Shown here: positions 25,577 to 34,822 of the stretch, one piece after another
Layout of the letters: each line of letters opens with the position of its first letter
Numbering within the stretch: position 1 is the stretch's first letter
NCBI RefSeq assembly: GCF_002934685.1
Contig: NZ_NKHL01000089.1
Location: 1-64,000, forward strand
Reading direction: 5' to 3'
From: Pseudomonas bohemica
GTDB taxonomy: Bacteria > Pseudomonadota > Gammaproteobacteria > Pseudomonadales > Pseudomonadaceae
DNA length: 64,000 nt
Made by a program: the position numbers and the translations under genes
The notes under the pieces: generated by a model
What the model saw: only the letters and a program-made list of their open reading frames with translations
The model's database searches: none
Told to the model about the DNA's origin: nothing

Positions 25577-27001
25577 ATGAGTGAACACATGTCCCATTCG
25601 GGAGACTTGAAGCGTGGTCTCAAAAACCGTCATATCCAGCTGATCGCCCTCGGTGGCGCCATCGGCACAGGCCTGTTCCTGGGATCGGCGGGGGTCCTCA
25701 AATCGGCGGGTCCGTCGATGATTCTCGGCTATGCCCTGTGCGGCTTCATCGCCTTCATGATCATGCGCCAGCTCGGCGAGATGATCGTCGAAGAGCCGGT
25801 CGCCGGGTCCTTCAGCCATTTCGCACACAAATACTGGGGCGGTTTCGCGGGCTTTCTGTCCGGCTGGAACTGCTGGGTGCTGTACATCCTGGTAGGCATG
25901 TCCGAGCTGACCGCGGTCGGTAAATACGTGCAGTACTGGTGGCCGGAAATCCCGGCCTGGGCGTCGGCTGCAGCGTTCTTCGTGATGATCAACATCATCA
26001 ACCTGGCCAACGTCAAAGTCTTCGGCGAGGCCGAGTTCTGGTTCGCGATCATCAAGGTCGTGGCCATTCTGGGGATGATCGCGCTGGGCAGCTATCTGCT
26101 GGCCAGCGGCAATGGTGGACCTTACGCATCGGTGAGCAACCTGTGGGCGCACGGCGGCTTTTTCCCCAACGGGGTGAGCGGTCTGGTGATGGCGCTGGCG
26201 TTCATCATGTTCTCCTTTGGTGGCCTGGAAATGCTCGGTTTCACCGCGGCCGAGGCCGATCAGCCGAAAGTCATCATCCCCAAAGCGATCAATCAGGTGA
26301 TCTACCGCATCCTGATTTTCTACATCGGCTCGCTGGTGGTGCTGCTGTCGCTGACGCCGTGGGATGCGCTGCTGGGTGACCTGAATGCGTCTGGCGATGC
26401 CTATAGCGGCAGCCCGTTCGTGCACGTGTTCTCGATGCTGGGCAGCACCACCGCTGCGCATATCCTGAACTTCGTGGTCCTGACGGCAGCGTTGTCGGTC
26501 TATAACAGCGGCACCTACTGCAACGCGCGGATGCTGTACGGCATGGCCGAGCAGGGCGACGCGCCGCAATCCCTGGCGCGGGTCGACCGTCGAGGCGTGC
26601 CGGTGCGGGCAATTCTGGTGTCGGCGGCCGTGACGCTGATTGCGGTGTTGCTCAACTACCTGATCCCGCAAAACGCGCTGGAGCTGCTGATGTCCCTGGT
26701 AGTGGCGACATTGGTCATCAACTGGGCGATGATCAGCTACTCGCACCTCAAGTTCCGTCAGCACATGGCGCGCAAGGGCCTGCAACCGCTGTTCAAAGCG
26801 CTGTGGTACCCGTATGGCAACTATCTGTGTCTGGCGTTCGTGGTGTTGATCCTGGCGATCATGCTGATGATTCCGGGAATTCAGGTGTCGGTGTACGCGA
26901 TTCCGGTCTGGCTGGTGGCGATGTGGGTGTTCTACGTAATCAAGAACAAACGCCATGCCAACGGCGAGTCGATGGCGCAGCGGACTTCGATCATCAAGTA
27001 A
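25577..27001 (+). CDS. aroP: Aromatic amino acid permease (APC superfamily), AroP-type
   Basis: 474 residues with about 12 membrane segments. The amino acid transporter signature is clear: [58 protein letters not shown] and [19 protein letters not shown]. These place it with AroP/PheP H+ symporters of the inner membrane. Assignment to aromatic substrates also rests on its position near phhCBA-phhR, the phenylalanine/tyrosine catabolic genes. A 130-base leader separates the possible -10 from the ATG. Proline- or GABA-type APC permeases are the alternative reading. Confidence 0.85.
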   Translation: MSEHMSHSGDLKRGLKNRHIQLIALGGAIGTGLFLGSAGVLKSAGPSMILGYALCGFIAFMIMRQLGEMIVEEPVAGSFSHFAHKYWGGFAGFLSGWNCWVLYILVGMSELTAVGKYVQYWWPEIPAWASAAAFFVMINIINLANVKVFGEAEFWFAIIKVVAILGMIALGSYLLASGNGGPYASVSNLWAHGGFFPNGVSGLVMALAFIMFSFGGLEMLGFTAAEADQPKVIIPKAINQVIYRILIFYIGSLVVLLSLTPWDALLGDLNASGDAYSGSPFVHVFSMLGSTTAAHILNFVVLTAALSVYNSGTYCNARMLYGMAEQGDAPQSLARVDRRGVPVRAILVSAAVTLIAVLLNYLIPQNALELLMSLVVATLVINWAMISYSHLKFRQHMARKGLQPLFKALWYPYGNYLCLAFVVLILAIMLMIPGIQVSVYAIPVWLVAMWVFYVIKNKRHANGESMAQRTSIIK

Positions 27002-27051
27002 GGCGAAGGCGGCGCGAAATCCGCCATATTTTCACGCCGGCCGCAGTCGAT

Positions 27052-27140
27052 GCAGGAGCGCGCTTGCCCGCGATAGCTTAGTGTCAGACGACAAATGTGT
27101 CGCAGACAAACCGCGATCGCGGGCAAGCGCGCTCCTACAG
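27052..27140. repeat. REPIN (CAGGAGCGCGCTTGCCCGCGAT type)
   Basis: The two arms are near-perfect reverse complements (GCAGGAGCGCGCTTGCCCGC near 27052 and CGCGGGCAAGCGCGCTCCTA near 27119). It lies between aroP and arfB. Confidence 0.9.
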
Positions 27141-27170
27141 GTTATCAACAGGGCAGGCAGCACCAACTTT

Positions 27171-27584
27171 ATGCTGATCATCTCCAACAACGTTCACCTG
27201 CCTGACAGCGAAGTCGAGCTGACCGCCATTCGTGCCCAGGGCGCCGGCGGTCAGAACGTCAACAAGGTCTCCAGCGCGGTACATCTGCGCTTCGATATCA
27301 ACGCGTCGTCATTGCCGCCGTTCTACAAGGAGCGGCTGCTGGCGCTGCCCGACAGTCGAATCACCGGCGATGGGGTGGTCATCATCAAGGCCCAGCAATA
27401 CCGCACGCAGGAACAGAATCGTGCCGACGCGCTGGAGCGGCTGGGCGAGTTGATCGTCAACGCTGCGAAGGTGGAGAAGAAACGACGTCCGACCAAGCCT
27501 ACCCTGGGCTCGAAAACCCGCAGACTGGAATCAAAGTCCAAACGCGCTTCGATCAAGGCAGGGCGGGGCAAGGTGGATTTCTAG
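27171..27584 (+). CDS. arfB: Alternative ribosome-rescue factor B (peptidyl-tRNA hydrolase)
   Basis: 137 residues from ATG 27171 ([32 protein letters not shown]). The catalytic GGQ motif is at residues 26-28 within the class I release-factor fold. The C-terminal basic tail ([35 protein letters not shown]) is the part that enters the empty mRNA channel of stalled ribosomes. It rescues ribosomes lacking a stop codon independently of tmRNA. It lies between two repeat elements, apparently as its own unit. Confidence 0.94.
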   Translation: MLIISNNVHLPDSEVELTAIRAQGAGGQNVNKVSSAVHLRFDINASSLPPFYKERLLALPDSRITGDGVVIIKAQQYRTQEQNRADALERLGELIVNAAKVEKKRRPTKPTLGSKTRRLESKSKRASIKAGRGKVDF

Positions 27585-27603
27585 AGGTTTGCCCGTTCTT
27601 TCG

Positions 27604-27690
27604 GTAGCAGCCCGGCTTGCCAGTGGTGGCATCGTCGAATTCGCTGCCGCCAGCAAGGCAGGCAACGACAGAGGACTGCTTGCTGGCTAC
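27604..27690. repeat. REP pair, second family
   Basis: Arms GCAGCCCGGCTTGCCAGTGG and the degenerate complement GCTGCCGCCAGCAAGGC, plus a further half copy (GCTTGCTGGCTAC) running to the end of the MFS gene. Confidence 0.6.
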
Positions 27691-28916
27691 AGATCGGTAA
27701 CCTTGTCCCGCATCGCCTTCGCCTGCTTGTACAAATAAACGCTCAACCCCAACCCACCCAATGACGCCAGGGCCGCGAACAGGAAGATCGAGGCAAAGCC
27801 GAAGCCTGCTGCCACGGCGCCCGCCACCGGCCCGGTGATCCCCAGCGACAGATCAATGAACAACGAGTATGCGCCCACGGCCGCGCCGCGACTGGACGCT
27901 GGGACCAGATTCACTGCCTCGACCCCCAGCGCCGGGAACACCAGCGAGAAACCGAAACCCGTCAGCGCGGCGCCGGCCAGCGCCAGATTGGGGTTAGGTG
28001 CCAACCACAACAGCAGCAGCCCCAGCGCCTCCACCGACAGACAGGCAATCGCCACGCGAAAGCCGCCGATGCGGTTGATCATGTTGCCGAACAGCAGCCG
28101 CGCGCCGATGAAGCAGGCGCCGAACAGGCTAAGACACAGCACCGCATTCGGCCAGGCGTGACTGGCGTAATACAGGGTGATGAAGGTGGCAATGGTGCCG
28201 AAACCGATCGAGCCCAGCGCAAGGCCGGTACCGTGTGGCAATACGCGACCCAGCACATGCAGGAACGGCATGCGCTCGCCTTGAACGATGGGGGCGGGTG
28301 TTTTCTTCCAGGCCAGGGAAATGCCCAGCGCCGCCAGCAGAATGATACTCACCCCCATGCTCCAGAGTCCCAGCGCGTTGACCAGCAACACGCCCAACGG
28401 CGCACCGATGGCCAGCGCGCCGTAGCTGGCGATGCCGTTCCAGGAAATCACCTTGGCCGTATTCGCCGCGCCCACCCGGCCAATGCCCCAGCCGATAGAG
28501 CCCGAGCCGACAAGACTTTCCGCGCTGCCGAGTACCAAACGGCCCACGAATAGACTGATCAGGCTCGCCATCGGCCAGGCATCGAGCCAGCCAGCCAGGA
28601 GCATGAACACGCCGCTCAGGCCGCAGCCGAACAGGCCGATGATCACCGCTTTCTTCGGGCCCTTGTTATCGATGATGCGCCCGGCGTACGGGCGGCTGAG
28701 CAGGGTAGCCAGATACTGGACGCTGATGACCAGACCCGCCGCTACCGCGCCGAAGCCAAGGTCGGTGTGCACATAGCCTGGCAGCACTGCCAGGGGGATA
28801 CCGATGTTCAGGTAGCCGATGAAAGTGAACAGGACGATTGAAACGACCTGCAGGGTGACGGCCATTGGTTTGGCGTTGGCAGTGCGTTCAGTTGCGGCGC
28901 TCGAAGCGTCTGGCAT
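27687..28916 (-). CDS. MFS transporter (YfcJ/YhhS-like drug or sugar efflux)
   Basis: 409 residues with 12 predicted membrane segments. The MFS signature between helices 2 and 3 is [23 protein letters not shown]. Also seen are [25 protein letters not shown], a motif of the UPF0226 (YfcJ/YhhS) group, and a duplicated A-motif-like [15 protein letters not shown] in the second half. It is probably a proton-driven exporter in the inner membrane; the substrate is unknown. It is transcribed alone, convergent with arfB, with about 180 bases of upstream sequence in which I recognise no operator. Confidence 0.85.
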   Translation of the reverse strand: MPDASSAATERTANAKPMAVTLQVVSIVLFTFIGYLNIGIPLAVLPGYVHTDLGFGAVAAGLVISVQYLATLLSRPYAGRIIDNKGPKKAVIIGLFGCGLSGVFMLLAGWLDAWPMASLISLFVGRLVLGSAESLVGSGSIGWGIGRVGAANTAKVISWNGIASYGALAIGAPLGVLLVNALGLWSMGVSIILLAALGISLAWKKTPAPIVQGERMPFLHVLGRVLPHGTGLALGSIGFGTIATFITLYYASHAWPNAVLCLSLFGACFIGARLLFGNMINRIGGFRVAIACLSVEALGLLLLWLAPNPNLALAGAALTGFGFSLVFPALGVEAVNLVPASSRGAAVGAYSLFIDLSLGITGPVAGAVAAGFGFASIFLFAALASLGGLGLSVYLYKQAKAMRDKVTDL

Positions 28917-29098
28917 GGGCGTGATCCACGTTTACGGCTGGGGAGGTACGGTAGGGCGGAGACTGAATGAAGCGTAGACGCTTGAAAGCCAAGCGCTGCG
29001 GCACATGATAATGGGGCTTTGCCATTCATGGCAGCCGTTCATGGCAACCGAAGGGTGAATCTGCGTTGAATCGAACGCGGATGTGCCGGGCTGTTTGC

Positions 29099-29278
29099 TT
29101 ATTCTGCGGCGGGTGCCACGAGCTGCGTCGTGACCAAAGCGGCGAGGGCATTTTCCTGGGTGCCGAAGCGCGCCAGCAATGCTTGTTGTTTTTCAGGGCT
29201 CAGACGGTCCCAGATTTCGATCATTTTTTCGGCTGTGCCAATCAAGGCTTGGGCCTGGGTTTCGGTGAATTCGGTCAT
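29099..29278 (-). CDS. 59-residue acidic small protein, unknown function
   Basis: The frame from ATG 29278 to TAA 29099 encodes MTEFTETQAQALIGTAEKMI and on to LVTTQLVAPAAE (59 residues). It is helical, Glu/Ala/Gln-rich, has no signal peptide, and contains WDRLSPEKQQALLARFG, resembling small phasin-like or stress-associated Pseudomonas proteins. Its codon usage is Pseudomonas-like with G/C in third positions. It is transcribed in the same direction as the 45-residue gene 81 bases upstream of it. I do not recognise the family. Confidence 0.6.
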   Translation of the reverse strand: MTEFTETQAQALIGTAEKMIEIWDRLSPEKQQALLARFGTQENALAALVTTQLVAPAAE

Positions 29279-29359
29279 GGCTATCGGATTCCGGAACGTT
29301 TCAGCCCTTATGGAAGTACGCCTGGCAGACGCTCTTGCATAGGGGCTGAAAATCAGCCT

Positions 29360-29497
29360 TCAGCGTTGGCCTTGGGCTTTCTTGCTATCACCATCTTTTG
29401 CACCGGCTTTCATCTCGATCGGCTGACCAAGTTCCTGACGGGCTGCTGCGCTTTGCTGGGTTTGGCTTGGGAAGGGGAAGTTTGGGATTTCATGCAT
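29360..29497 (-). CDS. 45-residue small protein, unknown function
   Basis: ATG 29497 is preceded by a strong GAGGAG ribosome-binding site at proper distance, and the product is MHEIPNFPFPSQTQQSAAAR, continuing to KDGDSKKAQGQR. It is soluble, Gln/Ala-rich with a Lys/Gly tail, and probably disordered. The good ribosome site and placement with a second small gene argue that it is real. A longer frame from 29584 exists but its extra residues have no ribosome site. No family recognised. Confidence 0.55.
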   Translation of the reverse strand: MHEIPNFPFPSQTQQSAAARQELGQPIEMKAGAKDGDSKKAQGQR

Positions 29498-29685
29498 ATC
29501 GTCGCTCCTCACAAGTTTTCTTGCTGTTGATTTACACAGCGCGTCCAAAAACGCCAAAGGAGGATACAGCACAACAAATGACAAACAGACTTTTTATTGA
29601 TGGCCGTTGGTCATGTAGTGGCGAATGAGTCCTACAACCAAAGCCCCACGGCAAGCTCACCTTGCAGGGATAGACTGACCCAAGA

Positions 29686-29757
29686 TCGCTGTTGCACGGC
29701 TTGCCAATGGCAGCGACCTCGAAGGCGCCACCGCTGTCAAGCCGTGTTATTGCGGGA
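29686..29757. repeat. REP pair, second family
   Basis: Arms ACGGCTTGCCAATGGCAGCG and GGCGCCACCGCTGTCAAGCC form an inverted pair close to the phhC stop codon. The rest of the 273-base gap shows nothing recognisable. Confidence 0.7.
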
Positions 29758-29770
29758 GTTTCGGTGTTGC

Positions 29771-30967
29771 TCAGTCCTTGCAAACCGCGGCAAACGCGGC
29801 AGCCAGTGCACCCAGCCGTGCAGCGTCGATACCCGCCACGTTGGCCCGACCTGCGGCGACCATGTACACGCTGTGCTCTTTGCGCAGGCGCGCGACCTGA
29901 TCGTCGTTCATGCCGGTGTAGGAAAACATACCGCGCTGCACGCCGATGTGCGCGAAGCGGTCGCCCAGGCCCAGTGGTGTCAGTGCCTCGACCAGACCCT
30001 TGCGCAACTGCGCAATGCGGCTGCGCATTTCTTCCACTTCATCGGCCCACAAGGCCTTGAGTTCGGGATCGCCAAGAATCTCGGCCACTACCGCTGCACC
30101 ATGATCCGGAGGGTTGGACCAGAGGTTTCGAGCCGTTGCCGACAGTTGGCTGCGCACATCCGCAAGTTTCTCGCTGTTGTCGGCACACACCAGCAGCGCG
30201 CCGGTACGTTCGCGGTACAGGCCGAAGTTCTTCGAGCAGGAGCTGGTGATCAGCAATTCCGGCAGTTCGCGAGCGAACAGGCGAACGGCCCAGGCGTCTT
30301 CTTCCAGACCATCACCGAAACCCTGGTAGGCAAAGTCGATCAGCGGCAGAAGGTTGCGGCGTTTGACGATCTCCAATACCTGGCGCCAGTCCTCGTGGCT
30401 GAGGTCGAAGCCGGTCGGGTTGTGGCAGCACGCATGCAAAAGCACCACGTCGCCTTGCGGGATTGTGTTCAGCGTCTCCAACATGGCCGGTACGTTGAGT
30501 TTGTTGTCGCTGCCTACGTACGGGTAGTGATTGACCGTCAAGCCAGCAGCGGCGTAGATCGTCTCGTGAATCGGCCAGGTCGGATCACTCAGCCAGATGC
30601 CTTTGCCCGGCAGGCAATTGGCGATGAAATCGGCGGACAGACGTAGCGCGCCGGTACCGCCAGGGGTCTGGGTAGCACCGACGCGTTTGTGCTGGATCAG
30701 CGGCGAATCGGCTCCCATCACCAGATCACAGATCAGCGTGCCGAAGCGAGGTTCGCCATGACCGCCGATGTAGGACTTGGTTGGCTGCGAATCCACCAGA
30801 CGCTGCTCGGCCAGCTTGACCGCGCGCGGAATGGTGGTCAGGCCCTGCGCATCCTTGTACACGCCCACGCCCAGATCGAACTTGTTCGGATTCGGGTCTT
30901 TGGCATAGGCCTGGATCAAGCCCAGGATCGGATCGTCCGGTACGCGCTGAATCTGTGAAAAATGCAT
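29771..30967 (-). CDS. phhC: Aromatic amino acid aminotransferase
   Basis: 398 residues of the class I aspartate/tyrosine aminotransferase family. The PLP lysine is Lys246 in SCSKNFGLYRERTG. Other family boxes are CCHNPTGFDLSHEDW, LIDFAYQGFGDG and SNPPDHGAAVV. It would interconvert phenylalanine or tyrosine with their 2-oxo acids, and is the last gene of the phhABC operon, with start 30967 lying next to the phhB stop at 30968. The related TyrB/AspC aminotransferases cannot be excluded on sequence alone, but the position supports phhC. Confidence 0.9.
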   Translation of the reverse strand: MHFSQIQRVPDDPILGLIQAYAKDPNPNKFDLGVGVYKDAQGLTTIPRAVKLAEQRLVDSQPTKSYIGGHGEPRFGTLICDLVMGADSPLIQHKRVGATQTPGGTGALRLSADFIANCLPGKGIWLSDPTWPIHETIYAAAGLTVNHYPYVGSDNKLNVPAMLETLNTIPQGDVVLLHACCHNPTGFDLSHEDWRQVLEIVKRRNLLPLIDFAYQGFGDGLEEDAWAVRLFARELPELLITSSCSKNFGLYRERTGALLVCADNSEKLADVRSQLSATARNLWSNPPDHGAAVVAEILGDPELKALWADEVEEMRSRIAQLRKGLVEALTPLGLGDRFAHIGVQRGMFSYTGMNDDQVARLRKEHSVYMVAAGRANVAGIDAARLGALAAAFAAVCKD

Positions 30968-31324
30968 TTACTTACGGCCCTCGGCGCCTTTGGCCACCTC
31001 GTCGGTACGGGCGGCCATGATGAAGTCGTTGCGGTGCAGCCCTTTGATGGAATGGCTCCACCAGGTCACGGTCACTTTGCCCCATTCGGTCAGAAGACCG
31101 GGGTGATGACCCTCGGCCTCGGCAATTTCGCCGACCGCGTTGGTAAACGCCAGCGCAAATGTGAAATTCTTGAACACGAAGACCTTTTCCAGCTGCATCA
31201 CGCCGTCACGGACTTCGATGTTCCAGTCCGGAATCTGGCGCAGCAGCTCCGGCAATTCGACCTCGCTGACTTGCGGGGCGTCGGCGTGGCAGGCTTCGCA
31301 GTGGGCTTGATTTAAAGAGGGCAT
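30968..31324 (-). CDS. phhB: Pterin-4a-carbinolamine dehydratase
   Basis: 118 residues with the PCD motif [33 protein letters not shown], including the conserved His-His and Trp-Ser-His. It regenerates the tetrahydropterin cofactor by dehydrating 4a-hydroxytetrahydrobiopterin, the product of phenylalanine hydroxylase, and in Pseudomonas also supports PhhA expression. It sits between phhA (14-base gap) and phhC (adjacent), on the same strand. Confidence 0.95.
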   Translation of the reverse strand: MPSLNQAHCEACHADAPQVSEVELPELLRQIPDWNIEVRDGVMQLEKVFVFKNFTFALAFTNAVGEIAEAEGHHPGLLTEWGKVTVTWWSHSIKGLHRNDFIMAARTDEVAKGAEGRK

Positions 31325-31338
31325 AACGGTGTCCTTGT

Positions 31339-32142
31339 TCAGGCGGCGTTTGTTTTAGGTGGCTGTTTTTTAGGCGCAAAGCGAGGCGCATGCAGGCCCA
31401 GCTGAGTCGCGGTCTGGACCATGCCCATGATGTCTTCGTGCGCGAGATCGAACAGACGCTTGAGGTCCGGCAGGACGAAGTACAGCGGTTGCAGAATGTC
31501 GATGCGGTACGGCGTGCGCATTGCTTCTACCGGATCAAATGGCTGATGGTCCGGGGTCGACGACAGGCTGTAAACCGTCTCTTTGGGTGAAGAAAGAATG
31601 CCCCCGCCATAGATCTTGCGGCCCTGTACGGTTTCCACCAGCCCGAACTCGATGGTCATCCAGTAAAGACGAGCAAGATACACCCGCTGCTCTTTGCTGG
31701 CTGCCAGCCCGAGCTTGCCATAGGTGTGGGTAAATTCTGCAAACCAGGGGTTGGTCAGCAACGGACAGTGTCCGAAAACTTCATGAAAGATGTCGGGCTC
31801 TTGCAGATAGTCCAGCTCTTCTTCGGTGCGAATAAACGTGGCCACGGGAAACCGCTTGCTGGCCAGCAATTCGAAAAAGGTCTGGAAGGGAATCAGCGCC
31901 GGAACCCGCGCGACCTGCCAGCCTGTCGTGGCGCCGAGTACGCGATTGATTTCATCCAGCTGCGGGATTCGATCATGAGGCAGCTTCAACTGTTCGATAC
32001 CGTCAAGGTATTCCTGACAGGCGCGGCCTTCGATCACTTTTAACTGACGGGTGATCAGGGTAGTCCATACCTGATGTTCGGCGTCGGGGTAATCGATGAA
32101 GCCAGTGGCGTCCGGTTCGCGGGCGACGTACTGCGTGCTCAT
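31339..32142 (-). CDS. phhA: Phenylalanine 4-monooxygenase
   Basis: 267 residues. The iron ligands of aromatic amino acid hydroxylases are present: His120 and His125 in [13 protein letters not shown] and Glu165 in [11 protein letters not shown]. It is a single catalytic domain without the mammalian regulatory ACT part. It hydroxylates phenylalanine to tyrosine with tetrahydropterin and O2, starting aromatic catabolism with phhB and phhC. It is divergent from phhR with 282 bases between the starts, where PhhR would bind. The C-terminal [11 protein letters not shown] is a basic tail. Confidence 0.96.
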   Translation of the reverse strand: MSTQYVAREPDATGFIDYPDAEHQVWTTLITRQLKVIEGRACQEYLDGIEQLKLPHDRIPQLDEINRVLGATTGWQVARVPALIPFQTFFELLASKRFPVATFIRTEEELDYLQEPDIFHEVFGHCPLLTNPWFAEFTHTYGKLGLAASKEQRVYLARLYWMTIEFGLVETVQGRKIYGGGILSSPKETVYSLSSTPDHQPFDPVEAMRTPYRIDILQPLYFVLPDLKRLFDLAHEDIMGMVQTATQLGLHAPRFAPKKQPPKTNAA

Positions 32143-32424
32143 GCTGCTCTCCTGAATGGCTTGTTTTTATCTGGAGCAATACGGTGCAGGCTCATGACCT
32201 GCATGGGCTTATAGATACCTTTTTCGGCGCCGTTTGCACCCAGGCGAACACTTGTTCGCAGTGCTGATTCAGCGCGTGGTCGTAAAGAAAACCTGACAGC
32301 TGGATGAATAAGGCTTCAAATCCATTTCCGACAAGCCTCTGCCGAGCTTGCGCCGTAACGTATTCTTGACGGTAAACTTCGCTTCATCACAAAAAGTCTG
32401 CCTGTTCGGAAGAGTCGACTCGCC

Positions 32425-33981
32425 ATGCGTATCAAAGTGCACTGCCAGAACCGCGTCGGGATCCTGCGCGACATCCTTGAATTGCTGGTCTCCTATGGCG
32501 TCAATGTCTCGAGCGGCGAAGTGGGAGGCGAGCACGGCGACGCGATCTATCTGCGCTGCCCGAATCTGATCAATCTGCAATTTCAGGCGCTGGTGCCCAA
32601 ATTCAAAACGATCCCCGGTGTTTTCGGCGTCAAGCGCGTGGGGTTGATGCCCAGCGAGCGTAGGCATATGGAGTTGAATGCATTGCTCGGCGCGCTGGAG
32701 TTTCCTGTGCTGTCCATCGACATGGGCGGTTCGATTGTCGCGGCGAACAGGGCGGCGGCGCAGTTGTTAGGTGTGCGCGTCGATGAGGTGCCGGGTATTG
32801 CGCTGTCGCGCTACGCCGAAGACTTCGACCTGCCGCAGCTGGTGCGCGCCAATCGCTCCCGTATCAACGGTCTGCGGGTGAAGGTGAAGGGCGATGTCTT
32901 TCTCGCTGACATCGCGCCGCTGCAGTCCGAACATGAAGACAGCGAGGCGATGGCCGGCGCGGTGCTGACCCTGCATCGCGCCGATCGGGTCGGTGAGCAC
33001 ATCTATAACGTGCGCAAGCAGGAGTTGCGCGGCTTCGATAGCATCTTCCAGAGTTCCAGAGTCATGGCGGCGGTGGTACGTGAAGCTCGGCGCATGGCCC
33101 CGCTGGATGCGCCGCTGTTGATAGAGGGAGAAACCGGAACCGGCAAGGAGCTGCTGGCACGCGCCTGTCACCTGTCGAGTCCACGGGGTCAGTCGCCGAT
33201 GATGGCGCTCAATTGCGCAGGGCTGTCCGAATCCATGGCCGAGACCGAGCTGTTCGGTTACGGGCCGGGTGCGTTCGAAGGTGCGCGGGTCGAGGGCAAG
33301 CTGGGGCTGCTGGAGCTGACGGCGGGCGGTACGTTGTTTCTCGATGGCGTGGCGGAAATGAGCGCCCGCTTGCAGGCGAAACTGTTGCGTTATCTGCAAG
33401 AAGGCTGCTTTCGCCGCGTAGGCAGTGATGAAGAGGTGTACCTGGACGTGCGGGTGATCTGTGCCACGCAAGTCGATTTGTCCGAGTTGTGCGCGCGGGG
33501 TGAATTTCGTCAGGACCTCTATCATCGGCTTAACGTGTTGTCGCTGCACATTCCGCCGCTTCGTGAGTGTCTCGATGGCCTCGAACCTCTGGTTCAGCAC
33601 TTTCTTGATCAGGCCAGCCGGCAGATTGGTTGTCCGTTGCCGCGTATTGCGCCCGCCGCATTGGAGCGCCTAGGTCGATATCACTGGCCCGGCAATGTTC
33701 GGCAGTTGGAAAACGTGCTGTTTCAGGCGGTTTCGTTATGCGAGGGTGGGCTGGTCAAGGCTGAGCATATTCGCTTGCCGGATTACGGTGTACGTCAGCC
33801 GCTGGGGGATTTTTCGCTGGAAGGGGGCTTGGAAGATATTGTCGGGCGTTTCGAAAAAGCGGTGCTCGAACAACTTTACGCAGGGCATCCCAGTAGTCGG
33901 TTATTGGGAAAGCGATTGGGTGTTTCCCATACAACGATTGCCAATAAATTAAAATGGTATGGAGTAGGGCAAGCGCACTAA
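32425..33981 (+). CDS. phhR: TyrR-like transcriptional regulator PhhR
   Basis: 518 residues in TyrR order: an N-terminal ACT domain (MRIKVHCQNRVGILRDILELL), a PAS domain (about 80-190), an AAA+ domain with Walker A EGETGTGKELLA and Walker B GGTLFLDGVAEM, and a C-terminal Fis-type helix-turn-helix (RLLGKRLGVSHTTIANKL). The sigma54-contact loop is GAFEGA (residues 282-287) instead of GAFTGA, the kind of change also found in TyrR, which works with sigma70. It activates phh genes in response to phenylalanine or tyrosine. It is divergent from phhA. Confidence 0.93.
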   Translation: MRIKVHCQNRVGILRDILELLVSYGVNVSSGEVGGEHGDAIYLRCPNLINLQFQALVPKFKTIPGVFGVKRVGLMPSERRHMELNALLGALEFPVLSIDMGGSIVAANRAAAQLLGVRVDEVPGIALSRYAEDFDLPQLVRANRSRINGLRVKVKGDVFLADIAPLQSEHEDSEAMAGAVLTLHRADRVGEHIYNVRKQELRGFDSIFQSSRVMAAVVREARRMAPLDAPLLIEGETGTGKELLARACHLSSPRGQSPMMALNCAGLSESMAETELFGYGPGAFEGARVEGKLGLLELTAGGTLFLDGVAEMSARLQAKLLRYLQEGCFRRVGSDEEVYLDVRVICATQVDLSELCARGEFRQDLYHRLNVLSLHIPPLRECLDGLEPLVQHFLDQASRQIGCPLPRIAPAALERLGRYHWPGNVRQLENVLFQAVSLCEGGLVKAEHIRLPDYGVRQPLGDFSLEGGLEDIVGRFEKAVLEQLYAGHPSSRLLGKRLGVSHTTIANKLKWYGVGQAH

Positions 33982-33983
33982 CG

Positions 33984-34070
33984 ATGGGAATGCGCTTGCC
34001 TGCGATGGTGGTATATCAGTTATCTACCAACTGACAGGATACGTTTCGCGGGCAAGTGCGCTTCTGCAAA
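33984..34070. repeat. REPIN (TGCGCTTGCCTGCGATGG type)
   Basis: Arm ATGCGCTTGCCTGCGATG is mirrored by TTCGCGGGCAAGTGCGCTTC. It lies between the convergent phhR and DUF2790 genes. Confidence 0.8.
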
Positions 34071-34108
34071 TAATTCGCGTCGTTAGTTAATCGAGGGACA
34101 GTGCTGTC

Positions 34109-34375
34109 TTAACCATTGCTGCATCCGTTGCCCATGACCAGGTATTCCATGACATGACGCTGGCCCTTGGAGTCTTCGTAGGTCATGTGCTGTGGCACGA
34201 CGCGGCAGACGTTCGGTGTTTCGTCTACCGAGATGACCTTGGCGATGTCCAGCTTGGTCGAGTAGGAGTAGTGCTCGATGCGTTGTTGCTGCGCCGCCAC
34301 TTTAGCGCCCGATTCTTCTGCCATTGCCATGGCGCTGAAACCACAAAGAGCCATTACAACCAGTGCAGCTTTCAT
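34109..34375 (-). CDS. DUF2790 small periplasmic protein
   Basis: 88 residues from ATG 34375: a signal peptide (MKAALVVMALCGFSAMAMA), then a mature part with EHYSYSTKLDIAKVISVDETPNVCRVVPQHMTYEDSKGQRHVMEYLVMGNGC. Two cysteines could form a disulphide. This is the Pseudomonas DUF2790 pattern: small exported proteins, often several per genome and induced under stress or in particular carbon sources, with no known biochemical role. An earlier in-frame ATG at 34441 would spoil the signal peptide. It stands alone, divergent from acs. Confidence 0.85.
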   Translation of the reverse strand: MKAALVVMALCGFSAMAMAEESGAKVAAQQQRIEHYSYSTKLDIAKVISVDETPNVCRVVPQHMTYEDSKGQRHVMEYLVMGNGCSNG

Positions 34376-34822
34376 TACAAATTTCCTCTTAGTCGCTTCG
34401 TCAACGCTGCCGTACGGAATTCCGTTCGGCCGGGTGCGCAAAACCCTTGTGGGGCTCTGTGTGAAGCAGTTGGTACCTGGTTAAGTTGCTCGATCGACAA
34501 GCCGGTGTGGGGGGCAGTTAGTTGTCAATCATTTGCCGTGTTGGCGGGATTAATTCTATGCCCCTGCCTGGAAGTTATATAGAAACCATTTTGATAAAGA
34601 CTGTTGAGCGATTCGGTAACAATCGCCAAACCTGCCGGTGAACGCCTGCCTGATCTAGTTCTTTGGTCGTAGTGCTTAGATGAAGATTTGCCACAAACCG
34701 GGCACTTCAGCGCTTTTCGGCGTTATGCTGAGGTCCGGTAAGACCATCGTCGAATGGCTTTTGGGGCCATCGGCAGATACAACAGGTCATAAAACAACAA
34801 CATTTCCACCGAGGTAAGAAAG
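34376..34822. other. 447-base divergent intergenic region upstream of acs
   Basis: No gene was found. It must hold the promoters of the DUF2790 gene and acs. A possible acs -10 is TTATGCT near 34724, with a Shine-Dalgarno GAGGTAAG just before the acs ATG. I see no convincing sigma54 site (no GG-N10-GC match). Confidence 0.5.

Noticed and set aside
32143..32424. Possible sigma54 promoter before phhA
   Set aside because: A CAC-N4-TTGCT stretch is present, but the GG/GC positions are one base off the required spacing, so it does not meet the -24/-12 rule.
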